From Juglans regia (lineage: Eukaryota > Streptophyta > Magnoliopsida > Fagales > Juglandaceae), in the NCBI RefSeq assembly GCF_001411555.2, contig NC_049903.1, forward strand, positions 26,424,270 to 26,488,269: a DNA stretch of 64,000 bases. The letters run 5' to 3'. The notes below the pieces were generated by a model. It was not told the origin of the DNA. It searched no databases and saw only the letters and a program-made list of their open reading frames with translations. Below are positions 1-9,162 of the stretch, one piece after another; positions within the stretch are counted from its first letter, which is position 1; each line of letters starts with the position of its first letter. Both the position numbers and the translations under genes were made by a program.

Positions 1-564
1 CCTTGGTTTTCGGCAAGGAGGTGGTGGAACATGACGTGGAAGGCAACATGCTCAGTGTGGACTGGAGTTTGCAGTGGTTGCTTTTGGTTCTTTACGGCGG
101 TGTGGAAAGAGTTTTGGCGTGGGAGTTTGCAGCGGCTTGCAGTTTGGGTTGGCGTGGAGGAGATCAAAGTACAACGTGGGGCTTCAATTTTTGATTCTTT
201 GAACGTGAAGGAAGGGTGCGACAACCCTAGTTTATACACCAACTGGTATTGGCCTAACAAATTTTGTTCGAATTGAGTGGAGATAAGGTGCACTATGAGT
301 GTGGAATATAAACTGAGATGGCGTGAGGAGATGGGCACGAAGAGATAAAGGGAGAGTTGAAATGTGATGTGAATGGGAGATGAAGTATTGGGGAGGAGAG
401 AAGATGAGGGAGAAAAATTTGGGGGAAAGAGGAAATCGTCGGGGGTGGGGGAGAGAAGAGAGGGAAAAATAAAACCCACTTATCAGAAATGACACTGTTT
501 TCCTTAGCTACGTTTTCTATAGGACTGGGCCAATATTAGGTTTGGATGTAACATTTAGTATAAA
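1..564. other. Unclassified gene-free DNA at the window start
   Basis: I see no recognisable coding domain, RNA or element boundary here. The first 270 bases are G/T-rich and resemble in texture the G/T-rich parts of the long gypsy LTRs near 25 kb and 28 kb, so it may be LTR-derived, but no end motif is visible. Positions 290-480 are a purine-rich stretch that opens spurious frames on the minus strand. The last 14 bases belong to the left copy of the target-site duplication of the next element. Confidence 0.4.
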
Positions 565-578
565 ACTGTGCAAGTATC

Positions 579-1515
579 TTTTTTTTTTCTTTTTTTAAAA
601 ATAGATTTCATTTCAAAAGTTACACCTGTGACTGATAAATATAGAGAAAATTCAGATTACAAGCCAAACTACTCAATTTTTGGGGCTTTCTCACACACAA
701 ATTTCTTTGTGATGGATATTGTTTTAACTTCTATAAGCTCTCTAATAAAAAAACCATCCGAGATATGAGACTCTGTAAGAACAAAGACTTCAATCTCGAT
801 TTGTTTGAGATAACCAAACCCCATCCTCCAAAGGAGGAGAGGGTTCTCTTGCTATGGACAACAAGTCCTATAGCCTATTTCTTTTTATTTTTACATAACA
901 CAAACAAAAAAACAAAAAAACATAGGAAATACCGAAAAAATAGAAATACAACAAAACATAAACTTAAAAAATACTGAAAATTGAAAAAACATTGAGCAAT
1001 GAGGTTGTAAAGACGCGTAAAGGACGTGTGCCAAGCTAGGAGTGTGTCGAACCGTTGATCCTGAAGCTACTGAGATCGTTGACCCCAAAAACGCAGCTCA
1101 TGGTGGCAGCAGAAGCCCTTTGTGTGGTGGTGCGTGGAGGCCACGTGGCCACACACGCATTTTGACCCACGCGTGTGGATCACGCGCTGCTCTTTTAGGC
1201 AAAAACTTTTGGTAATCTGAAAGATTGGTGGCTTAGGAATCCTGCGGTGGCGTGCGTGGTGGTCGCTGGCCACCGAAAAACATCAAATTCTGCTTCTCCA
1301 TGCTTTGATCAGAGAAAACAAGAACAAAACCCAAAACACCGACTGGAAAATTAAACACTTGGAGAAAAAACTGCATCTGGGAAGAGGGAGGGAGAGAGGA
1401 ACTACCCTCCCCCCCCCCTCGGAGGTGATTTTTGGTTTGTGTTTCTAGAGAGAAGGAATAGCTTCTCTCTCTAGAAATATTTAGGGCTGACTCTCGAATA
1501 CAGGAAACTATTGAC
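579..1515 (-). mobile_element. Non-LTR retroelement insertion (937 bp) with 14 bp TSD
   Basis: A perfect 14 bp direct repeat, ACTGTGCAAGTATC, sits at 565-578 and 1516-1529 and brackets this segment. Immediately inside the left copy is a T-run (579 onward), which on the minus strand is a 3' poly(A)-like tail. Long TSD plus one-sided A-tail is the signature of target-primed insertion (LINE or SINE machinery). At 937 bp it is too long for a typical plant SINE and too short for a LINE, so it is a truncated LINE or a non-autonomous LINE-driven element. Short minus-strand frames at 891-1088, 1067-1273 and 1233-1517 show no domain I recognise; the last has a pyrimidine-rich leader and a short frame before a stop. 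The family is unknown to me. Confidence 0.72.
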
Positions 1516-1529
1516 ACTGTGCAAGTATC

Positions 1530-2071
1530 GTGCGAATAAGGTGTATGTTAAGAGAAAGAATATTGGACAAGCAAGATGCCAGGAAAAATAGAGAGTTGAG
1601 TGGAGAAAGAGCACTGGATGAGCAAGAAAGTGGTGAGGAGTTAGATGAAAAGAATACTAGGCAAATAATGGGTTAGGCGAGCAAACATTAAGTGAATAGG
1701 GTTTTCGGCAAATAATAAATTAGGCTAGGATTGTATCCAACAAGTGAGACACTAGATGGGCAATAAGTTAGGTGGACAAGATTTGAGGCAATTAAGAAGT
1801 GGACGAGCAAAGCATTGGCAAGCATAATAGTAGGCAAGCGAGTGCTGGTCGGAAAAGACATGAAATGTATAAGTACCAGACTGGGTGAGCAAGTAATACG
1901 CGGACAAGGTCATTGGCGGGCAAAGTGGCAAGCAAGGCGAGCAAGACGGGAAAGATATTGACCAAGCAAGATGTTCAACAAGTAAAAAGTATACAAGGCG
2001 ATCAAAGTAAGAAACGAGTGAAGGTTTGGCTGAGCAATGCTCATGGCTGGCAAAGATAGTGAGTAAGCGAG
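1530..2071. repeat. Degenerate GCAAG/GCGAG-rich repeat, gypsy LTR or UTR-like host DNA
   Basis: This stretch is a loose iteration of short phrases such as gcaagcaag, gcgagcaag and ggacaag. It resumes after the mini-copia at 3061-3340. The reverse complement of about 47,130-47,500, next to a gypsy gag relic, has the same texture, so I infer non-coding LTR or leader DNA of a related gypsy family. No coding capacity is seen. Confidence 0.45.
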
Positions 2072-2271
2072 TAACGAGGTTTAGAAAAGATATTGTTCAA
2101 TAGCTTAAAAGTAGCGTGTGGTGTGCATGATTTATATATAGACTTTATACAATATTAACTGACCAGCTGTACAGATCATACTACAAGGCTAACTATAAGA
2201 GTTTATTCCATATATCAATGAGATTTGATTTTGATTTAGTTGACTTTGATCAGCCAGCTGTATCCTTGACA
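2072..2271 (-). repeat. 3' LTR of the mini-copia
   Basis: This 200 bp repeat is the downstream LTR in the minus orientation and matches 2861-3060 closely, with scattered substitutions. It ends in CA on the plus strand beside the polypurine tract. Confidence 0.88.
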
Positions 2272-2277
2272 CCCCCC

Positions 2278-2490
2278 TCAAGTTGACAGGGGTGGTGATA
2301 CGGTCAGCTTGGAGTGGAAGAAAATGTACTGAGGCCAAGACAAGCTTTTGGTGAAGACATCATCAGTTTGCATATGAGAAGGAATGAACTGAACAGTGAT
2401 GAAGCCAGCTTGAACTCGTTCTCGAATGAAATGATAATCTAGAGCAATGTGTTTTGATCGAGGATGTGAGACAAGATTAGTGGACATCAT
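2278..2490 (-). pseudogene. Copia pol C-terminal tail (RNase H end)
   Basis: The minus-strand frame reads through the typical copia RNase H tail: HPRSKHIALDYHFIRERVQ and then DVFTKSLSW, which are diagnostic of the last 60 or so residues of Ty1/copia polyproteins. Everything upstream in pol (protease, integrase, reverse transcriptase, most of RNase H) is absent. The frame directly follows the gag fragment with a TAG between them, which shows an internal deletion rather than a normal polyprotein. Confidence 0.8.
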
Positions 2491-2848
2491 CTAGAGCCAG
2501 CTGGAACCTTTCATCATGAGTTGTAGATCATCTTTTAATCTTAGTTCCCGTGCTTTGGATTGGTGAAAGAAGGAATTTTCAAGAACTTTCCAGGCACCAT
2601 GAGAAGTAATTTGACCAAGGACTTTACTCATGGCTTCTTCAGAAATAGAACAATAAAGAAGACTAAGCACCAATTGATCAGCTTGTCTCCATGTAGTATA
2701 TGCAGGATTTGGGATTGTGTTGTTGTTGGCAATAATTGTGATAGAATTTGACTTCGGCAAAGAAGATAGTTGTTGGATGTCAATTTGATAGACAACATGT
2801 GAATCATAGTATTGATGCCATGAAAAGAAAACTGGGAATCCTAGAGGG
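2491..2848 (-). pseudogene. Copia gag N-terminal half (UBN2-type)
   Basis: The minus frame contains residues typical of plant copia gag of the UBN2/DUF4219 type: NPAYTTWRQADQLVLSLL, then a W-x-x-L-E segment and LRLKDDLQLM. The zinc knuckle and all downstream parts are missing. It starts just inside the primer-binding site; an ATG within the LTR is open but is unlikely to be the original start. The frame ends at a TAG at the deletion junction. Confidence 0.75.
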
Positions 2849-2860
2849 CTCTTGACACCA

Positions 2861-3060
2861 TAACGAGGTTTAGAAAAGATATTGTTCCACAACTCAAAAG
2901 TAGCGTGTGGTTTGCATGATTTATATGTAAACTTTGTACAATAACTGACCAGTTGTACATATCATATTACAAGGCTAACTACAAGAGCTCATTTCATATA
3001 TAAACATTGAGATTTGATTTTAATTTAGTTGGCTTTGATCAGCCAGCTGTATCCTTGGCA
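2861..3060 (-). repeat. 5' LTR of the mini-copia
   Basis: The upstream LTR in the minus orientation, starting TGCCAAGG at 3060. At its inner edge the terminal CA has become TA next to the primer-binding site. A direct partner lies at 2072-2271. Confidence 0.88.
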
Positions 3061-3707
3061 GCGAGTATCGAATAATGTATAGGGCGACCAAGCACATGGC
3101 GTGCAAGGACAGGGAGTGAGTGCGTATCGGGTGATGTGTGATGATAGTTGGGCATGAGGCGAGCAAGGATTAGGGGAGCACCAAGCGGTCAAATCATTGG
3201 GCGAGCAAAGTACTTGGCGGGCAGAGACAGGAAGCGGGCAATGTATTGGGTGAAATAGAAGTTAGGCGAGCAGATAGTTTGGGTGAGCAACACTCTGGGC
3301 GAGCAAGTGATCGACGACCACAACTTTGATGAGCAAAGTAGTCATAGTCCAAAAACACAAGTGTTCTGAAATTTCCCCTTCAGTTTAAAATGCTCGGTTA
3401 TTTCCTTTAGGTTATTAAGCTTTCAAATGTTGCACGCCTTCCAAATTGCACATTAGCTACCCAACACCTCACACTTATGATTTTTACACCTCAAAACTTT
3501 ATTGACAATACATAGCACACTTGTCATCTCTGCTAGGGTTATATATAGGAAGGACAAGCAACACCTGGGTTCCTTTCACTTGATCGATTTCTAGTTCAAG
3601 TTTCACTTAGTCACCAAGCTTCCTCACCATTTCTTTTTCTTCCTCGTAGCATTCGTATCGGCCGATCAAGAGAGAAACTAGGTAACTCGTTTGGGTGAAG
3701 TTCCCCA
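3061..3707 (+). other. LTR-like host DNA with TATA box (gene-free)
   Basis: The GCAAG-rich repeat continues to about 3340, then a non-repetitive pyrimidine-rich segment contains a strong TATA sequence (ttatatatagg, about 3539-3549) followed by a leader-like region. This layout suggests the U3/R part of a plus-oriented gypsy-type LTR. The sequence is interrupted at 3707 by the copia element and appears to resume at 8549. No coding signal. Confidence 0.4.
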
Positions 3708-3986
3708 TGTTAGACAGATAAGTCACAATTCAAATATATCTGAGGATCACTCACGGCAAAACCAGAATTCATCTCATGCACCAACAACAGATCAAACTCT
3801 ATTTGATATAACAAACCCAACGTCTATCCCTCCAGATATATAGGAACTTTAGTTAACAGATTGAATAGAATCCATATTGTACATATCTACTTATAGTTTA
3901 TCTCTTGTATCGTGACTCTCTATAAATAGAATAATACATACGGCTGAAGACCTAAGGCAGCCCATTCATTCATTCAAATATTTTCA
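3708..3986 (+). repeat. 5' LTR of copia 1
   Basis: This LTR runs TGTTAGACAG to TTTTCA and carries a TATA box, TATAAATA at 3921-3928, which would set transcription start some 30 bases later. It ends directly against the primer-binding site. Confidence 0.95.
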
Positions 3987-3998
3987 TGGTATCAGAGC
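3987..3998 (+). promoter_or_regulatory. Primer-binding site, initiator Met-tRNA
   Basis: TGGTATCAGAGC directly abuts the 5' LTR. It is complementary to the 3' end of plant initiator methionine tRNA, the usual primer of copia reverse transcription. Confidence 0.95.
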
Positions 3999-4038
3999 AA
4001 TTCTGCTCACGCAATTTCTGATCCATTGTTTTGTAAGT

Positions 4039-5133
4039 ATGGCTTCCGCTATCTTCATTGCTCCAAATCTGAACCATGCTGGTCTCAGCCAAACTAGATG
4101 GGTCAAACTATCTAATTTGGTGGTCCCAAATGGTACCAATTTTAAAGAGCAATGACTTGATGGGTTTCGTGGATGGTTCCGAACTGTGCCCATCAAAATT
4201 TCTCCTTGATGATCAAGAACTCAATCCCAACTATGTCATTTGGCACAAAAAGGATCAATTTGTGCTAGGATGGATTAATGCCACTTTATCCAATAATGTG
4301 GCTCCCTCAATTTTTGGTATTACATCTGCAAGACCAGCCTCGATTGCATTGGAGAAGAAGTTTGCCTCCAAATCTCGATCTAGGGTGAGCCATTTGAAAT
4401 GCAAACTCCAAGCTCTCACTCAAGGCTCACGTAGCTGCTCTGCTTATCTTGATGAAGCCAAGGAAATAGCAGCAGAACTAAGTGCTGCTGGTAAGATTGT
4501 TGAAGATGATGATTTGATCTCCTATGTTACTCATGGCCTAAATCCTAACTACCTGCCCTTTATGACTTCTTTATCTTTAGCCACCAGAGACAATCCATTG
4601 TCCTTTGATGATTTCCAAACCGAACTTCTATCGAATGAACTCCTTTTAGAAAACCAGTACAAATCTGTCTCTCCAGAAACAAACAACTTTTCTTCGTTTG
4701 CACCCAAACATAATCAACAACCCTTCCATCGCAAACCAAGATACCCCAACAAGCCTAATCACCCTTCTTTTTCTGGCCACCAGTCCTCACAACCTCCCTT
4801 CAACCACAATCCCATGCCTATTTCCAAACCACCATCAAATACAGCCCCACCACAGCGAACCTATACATCACCCAAACCATCACAAAATTTTATACCTCCT
4901 CGATCTCCTTGTCAGATCTGTGGTAAATCTAATCATCGAGCACTTGACTACTTCCATCGCATGGATTATGCATATTAGGGGCGACATCCTCCTACCCAAC
5001 TCGCAGCAATGGTGGCTCATACCAGCGTTGAAGAAGAGTTTGAAACATGGTTTGCAGACAGTGGAGCAAACCAACATATCACAGGCAATCTTGAGCAACT
5101 CACTCTTTCACAACCATACACGGTCAAGAGCAT
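4039..5133 (+). pseudogene. Copia 1 gag and protease, broken
   Basis: An ATG at 4039 begins the probable gag, but the conserved gag core is in a different frame from about 4076 (KLDGSNYLIWW), so a one-base shift lies between. The core runs 300 codons, ends with a proline-rich stretch and a zinc knuckle starting CQICGKSNH, and stops at TAG 4976. The knuckle's last cysteine is tyrosine, so zinc binding would be lost. Beyond the stop the same frame continues to the aspartic protease motif FADSGA near 5050-5075, then shifts again near 5120. Gag would build the virus-like particle and protease would cut the polyprotein; neither can be made intact here. Confidence 0.88.
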
Positions 5134-6210
5134 GTGGCAGTTGGTAATGATCAAGGTTTAACTATTGCACACTCTGGTAATGCAACTTTTCACACGAACA
5201 ATAATCAATTACAACTCAAGCGTGTGTTACACTGTCCTAATGCTTCTGCAAATCTCCTATCCATTAACCAATTTTGCATTGATAACAATTGTTTCTTTAT
5301 TCTAACAGCATCTCATTTCTTTGCGAAGGACACATTAACGGGGAAGACACTACTCGAAGGCAAGAGTGAATGTGGTCTCTATCCATTTCCTATGCAGTCA
5401 ATCTCTCTCAATAAACCGCTTGCCTTAGCTGCTGTAGCAGGAGTAAAAGCACCACTTGCCATTTGGCACTCTAGATTAGGCCATGCATCTATTTCTATTG
5501 TATCCCAATTATTGAATAAATATCAATTACCTGTTAAAGGATCAGTGAACAAAATGGATTTTTGTGATTCATGCCAACTCGGTAAAGGAAAACAACTTCC
5601 ATTCTCTATGTCAACTCGTGTTTCTACTTCACCCTTGGATTTAATTCATTCAGACGTGTGGTCATGCTCTACTAAATCTCTTAGTGGATGCAAATACTAT
5701 GTCATTTTCATTGATGATTTCTCTAGATTCACTTGGCTATATCCTCTCCAAAATAAATCTGATGTGTTTATATGCTTTGTTAAATTCAAAACGTTAGTTG
5801 AGAATCAATTCTCTCGCAAAATCAAGCAATTTCAAACAGATGGTGGAGGAGAATATAACTCACACCAATTCCAAAACTTTCTCACCAATCATGGGATACA
5901 TCATTGTATAACTTGTCCCCATACACCCCAACAAAATGGGGTATCCGAACGTAAACACCATCATGTGGTAGAAATGGGATTATCCCTCCTAGCCGAATCT
6001 CACTTGTCATCCACATTTTGGATAGATGCCTTCCTCACGTCAATTTTCCTTATCAATCGTCTCCCTAATCCAATCCTAGAACATCAAAGTCCTTACTCCA
6101 AATTATATGAAAAAAATTCAGATTATACGTTTCTCTGCACCTTTGGTTGTGCATGCTTCCCTCTACTTCGACCATTTACGTCTCAAAAATTAATGTTCCG
6201 ATCCAAATGA
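5134..6210 (+). pseudogene. Copia 1 integrase region
   Basis: A 358-codon open frame. Zinc-binding histidines lie in WHSRLGH (residues 111-117) and cysteines in CDSC (144-147). The catalytic triad is complete as seen: D174 (HSDVW), D236 (QTDGGGEY) and E272 (VSERKHH), spaced 61 and 35 residues, the normal D,D-35-E pattern. Integrase joins the cDNA to the host chromosome. The frame opens at an internal methionine because of the upstream frameshift, and is closed by TGA at 6208, where the context suggests a former CGA codon. Downstream coding continues in the same frame. Confidence 0.9.
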
Positions 6211-8230
6211 TGCATATTTTTGGGCTATAGTGCAAATCATCTAGGTTATAGATGCATGGATCCTGTCAGTCAGAAGGTCTACATCTCCAGGCATGTTATA
6301 TTTGATGAGAGATCATTTCCTGCTAAGAATGGATTAAAGCCACCCGAGCCTTTGCCAGTGGTCTCTTCCCCAGGTATGATACTTCCTTCTCCTTCATTTT
6401 CTGTTGTTACAGACATTTCATCTCCAAGCCATCCATTACATGAACTGTTGCCACATACAAACCCGTCTTCTCTTGCCACACCATCACCTCCCCAAAATCA
6501 TATTTCCTCCCTCATTACTCCAGCTCTTCAATCCAACATATCCACCACCTCAGATCCATCTCCGACAGCCACAAACCCGCCTGACTCCAATGCACCTCAA
6601 CCCTCACATCCTATGACTACACGATCCCAAACAGGCTCTTTAAAACCTAGAAATTTTTCTGACTTTCAACTCTACTCCACCAAATACCCACTGCATGCAT
6701 TATCCAGTGTTGCAATTCCTCGTGAACCTCACTCTTATCGTCAAGCTGCACTCTTACCTGAATGGTGTGCAACAATGAAGGAAGAATACGATGCTCTCAT
6801 GGCCAATAATACCTGGACACTCTGTCCTAGGCCTAAAAGTCACAACGTTGTTGGAAATAAGTGGGTCTATAAGACCAAGCAGACATCCACAGGAGAGGTT
6901 GAGCATCTTAAAGCTCGGTTAGTTGCATTGGGATATCATTAGGAGGAAGGGGTTGATTTCACAGAAACTTTTAGCCCGGTCATCAAATCAGCTACTGTCC
7001 GTGTGATTCTTTCTCTTGCTGTCCAATTTGATTGGGATATTACACAACTAGATGTCTCTAATGCATTTCTTCATGGCATTCTTGCAGAGGATGTGTTCAT
7101 GGAACAACCTAAGGGATTTATTGACTCTACTTATCCAGACTATGTATGCAAACTAAACAAATCACTCTATGGCCTTAAACAAGCACCTCGGGCGTGGTTC
7201 ATGAGACTGTCTACTGCTCTACTTGAGTTTGGTTTTGTATCATCTCCTGTTGACACTTCACTATTTTTCTATCATAATGGGAACACTCACATTTACTTCC
7301 TCATATATGTAGATGACATTTTGGTAACAGGCACAGACTCTACAGTGATTCACTCACTTATTATCAAACTGCAAGCAGATTTCAAGATGAAAAATCTGGG
7401 TCCTATTAGCTACTTTCTCGGCATTCAAGCTACACGTGACTCTACTGGTCTTCATCTTAGACAATCCAAGTATATTTCAGACCTCCTCTCTTGCACAAAG
7501 ATGATAGGTGCCAAGCCTGCTCCGTCTCCTTGCACCTTGGGCCAGAAGCTCTCTTCGTATGATGGTGAACCACTCACTTCAGCTCAAATCATAGAATATC
7601 GACAAATAGTAGGGCCCTTCAGTACTGCACATTGACTAGGCCAGACATTGCATTTTCTGTTAATGAACTTTGCCAACACATGCACAATCCCAACTCCACT
7701 CATTGGACTGCAGCAAAACGGGTACTTAGATATTTAAAAGGCACCATTGAAATTGGCTTATGGTACACAAAGGGTGACAGTCATCTCCAAGCATTTTGTG
7801 ATGCAGATTGGGCTGATGATCCTGATGACCGTCGCTCCACTACAGGTTTCGCTGTATTTATTGGCTCATGTCTCATCTCCTGGTCTGCTAAGAAGCAGTC
7901 AGTGGTTGCCCGCTCAAGTACAGAAGCTGAGTATAGAGCTTTGGCTATGGTCACGACTGAAGTTTATTGGGTTCTCATGTTACTCAAACAACTGCAGATT
8001 ACCATCCCCACATCCCCTACCATTTGGTGTGATAACAGTGATGCTATTGCACTAGCTTCCAACCCTGTTTTTCATACTTGAACAAAACATATCGAGATCG
8101 ACTTTCACTTCATCCACGAGAAAATTGCAAACAAAGACATTTCTCTGCAATTCCTTGGCTCCTCTGATCAGCTGGCTGATGTGTTCACTAAAGGTCTGAG
8201 TTCTACACGCTTCTGTATGCTGCGATCCAA
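6211..8230 (+). pseudogene. Copia 1 reverse transcriptase and RNase H, broken
   Basis: After a serine/proline-rich linker, the RVT_2 reverse transcriptase starts near 6765 (KWVYKTKQ at about 6858). TAG at 6940 interrupts it; the same frame resumes with LDVSNAFLHG and the intact catalytic YVDD at 7306-7317. A frameshift near 7605-7632 moves into the RNase H frame, which shows FCDADWADDPDDR, SWSAKKQ and SSTEAEYRAL. TGA at 8079 cuts the last 50 codons, which still read through HIEIDFHFI and DVFTKGLSS up to the 3' LTR. All active-site residues I can see are kept, so the enzyme died by stops and shifts, not by active-site change. Confidence 0.92.
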
Positions 8231-8258
8231 GCTAATGGTCATAACTCTTCCCATTAGC

Positions 8259-8269
8259 TTGCGGGGGGA
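8259..8269 (+). promoter_or_regulatory. Polypurine tract of copia 1
   Basis: ttgcggggggaa lies immediately before the 3' LTR and would prime plus-strand DNA synthesis. The first base of the LTR has changed from T to A at the junction. Confidence 0.8.
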
Positions 8270-8548
8270 AGTTAGACAGATAAGTCACAATTCAAATATA
8301 TCCGAGGATCACTCATGGCAAAACCAGAATTCATCTCATACACCAATAGCAGATCAAACTCTATTTGATATAACAAACCCAACATCTATCCCTCCAGATA
8401 TATAGGAACTTTAATTAACAGATTGAATAGAATCCATATTGTACATATCTACTTATAGCTTATCTCTTGTATCGTGACTCTCTATAAATAGAATAATACA
8501 TACGGCTGAAGACCTAAGGCAGTCCATTCATTCATTCAAATATTTTCA
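8270..8548 (+). repeat. 3' LTR of copia 1
   Basis: This LTR aligns without gaps to 3708-3986 over 279 bp with 10 differences by my count. The TATA box is kept at about 8483-8490. It ends TTTTCA at 8548. Confidence 0.95.
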
Positions 8549-9040
8549 CCGCGCACTATAAGCCATGCACGAGTAAGTAGAAAATCACCGTTTTTCTTCT
8601 GGCTTTCACTATGTTATTGTTGACTTGATAAATGAAAAAGTGGAAGTTTAATGAATTTGGTGAAATCTATTTAACTCGTGAAGGGATATAGGCCTTGGGT
8701 TAAGATGATTTACATGCTCTGAAATATAACTGGTATTTATCAAATTGCTTGGGTGGCGAGTTGTTGAATAAAAGATCAGAAAGTTAGGTTTTGTTTCTAA
8801 AGCTCATAACATGTTGATGATGCTCGGTTAGTGGTTTAATATGTACAATGTAAACTTTGATTTTTGAGGAGTTAGACCTTGGGCGAAGTTTAGCTTTTAT
8901 GTTTAGGATAAAAACTGAAGTGATTAACGTAAGGTTGACGTGAAAAGAAGAACGAAGTGAGGCTCTGTTTATCTTTTAACTCTGTAGCATGCTAATGATG
9001 CCTGGTTATGACAAATCTGGAAGTAAACCTCGGTTGGTGA
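8549..9040. other. LTR-like host DNA resumed after copia 1 (gene-free)
   Basis: This stretch continues the host sequence interrupted at 3707. A phrase near 8758-8826 (gttgttgaataaaagatc and what follows) recurs in diverged form at about 14536-14605, beyond the LINE, which suggests that both belong to one internally repetitive host element. No coding signal is visible. Confidence 0.4.
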
Positions 9041-9162
9041 TTTTTATTTTTATTTTTTATTTTTTAATAGGAAAACATCTCATAAAACTAGTGAAAGAGT
9101 TACATAGAGTTTGTATCAAGCCATACAGCCTGTGATACCGACATTGGTACATTTGCCCCCCA

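Larger units (their letters stand above)
2072..3060 (-). mobile_element. Deletion-derivative Ty1/copia element (989 bp), TSD GCGAG
   Basis: Two 200 bp direct repeats (2072-2271 and 2861-3060) flank a 589 bp interior and are themselves flanked by the 5 bp duplication GCGAG (2067-2071 and 3061-3065). On the minus strand the right repeat starts TGCCAAGG and is followed by a primer-binding-like TGGTGTCAAGAGC next to 2861; the left repeat is preceded by a polypurine tract (complement of cccccctcaag, 2272-2282). Orientation is therefore minus. The interior joins a gag N-terminal half directly to the extreme C-terminus of pol, so protease, integrase and reverse transcriptase are missing. It could only have moved with proteins supplied in trans, or it lost pol after inserting. 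It sits inside the GCAAG-rich host DNA. Confidence 0.9.
3708..8548 (+). mobile_element. Near-complete Ty1/copia retrotransposon (4.84 kb)
   Basis: Two 279 bp LTRs, an adjacent Met-tRNA primer-binding site, a single polyprotein region in copia order (gag, protease, integrase, reverse transcriptase, RNase H) and a polypurine tract define the element. I count 10 differences between the 279 bp LTRs, 9 of them transitions, so it is fairly young but not recent. The coding region carries four in-frame stops and at least three frameshifts and cannot make a polyprotein. A clean TSD is not visible: flanks are cccca on the left and ccgcg on the right. The element split LTR-like host DNA. Short LTRs with one ORF fit small copia lineages such as Ale or Ivana, but I cannot assign a lineage. 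Confidence 0.95.

Noticed and set aside
232..495. 87-codon minus frame at the window start
   Set aside because: Serine/proline/histidine-rich reading of a purine-rich tract; no domain or conserved pattern.
3987..3998. tRNA-like sequence TGGTATCAGAGC as a possible tRNA gene
   Set aside because: It is the primer-binding site next to the LTR; no cloverleaf surrounds it. The same holds for 26432-26443 and 40859-40870.
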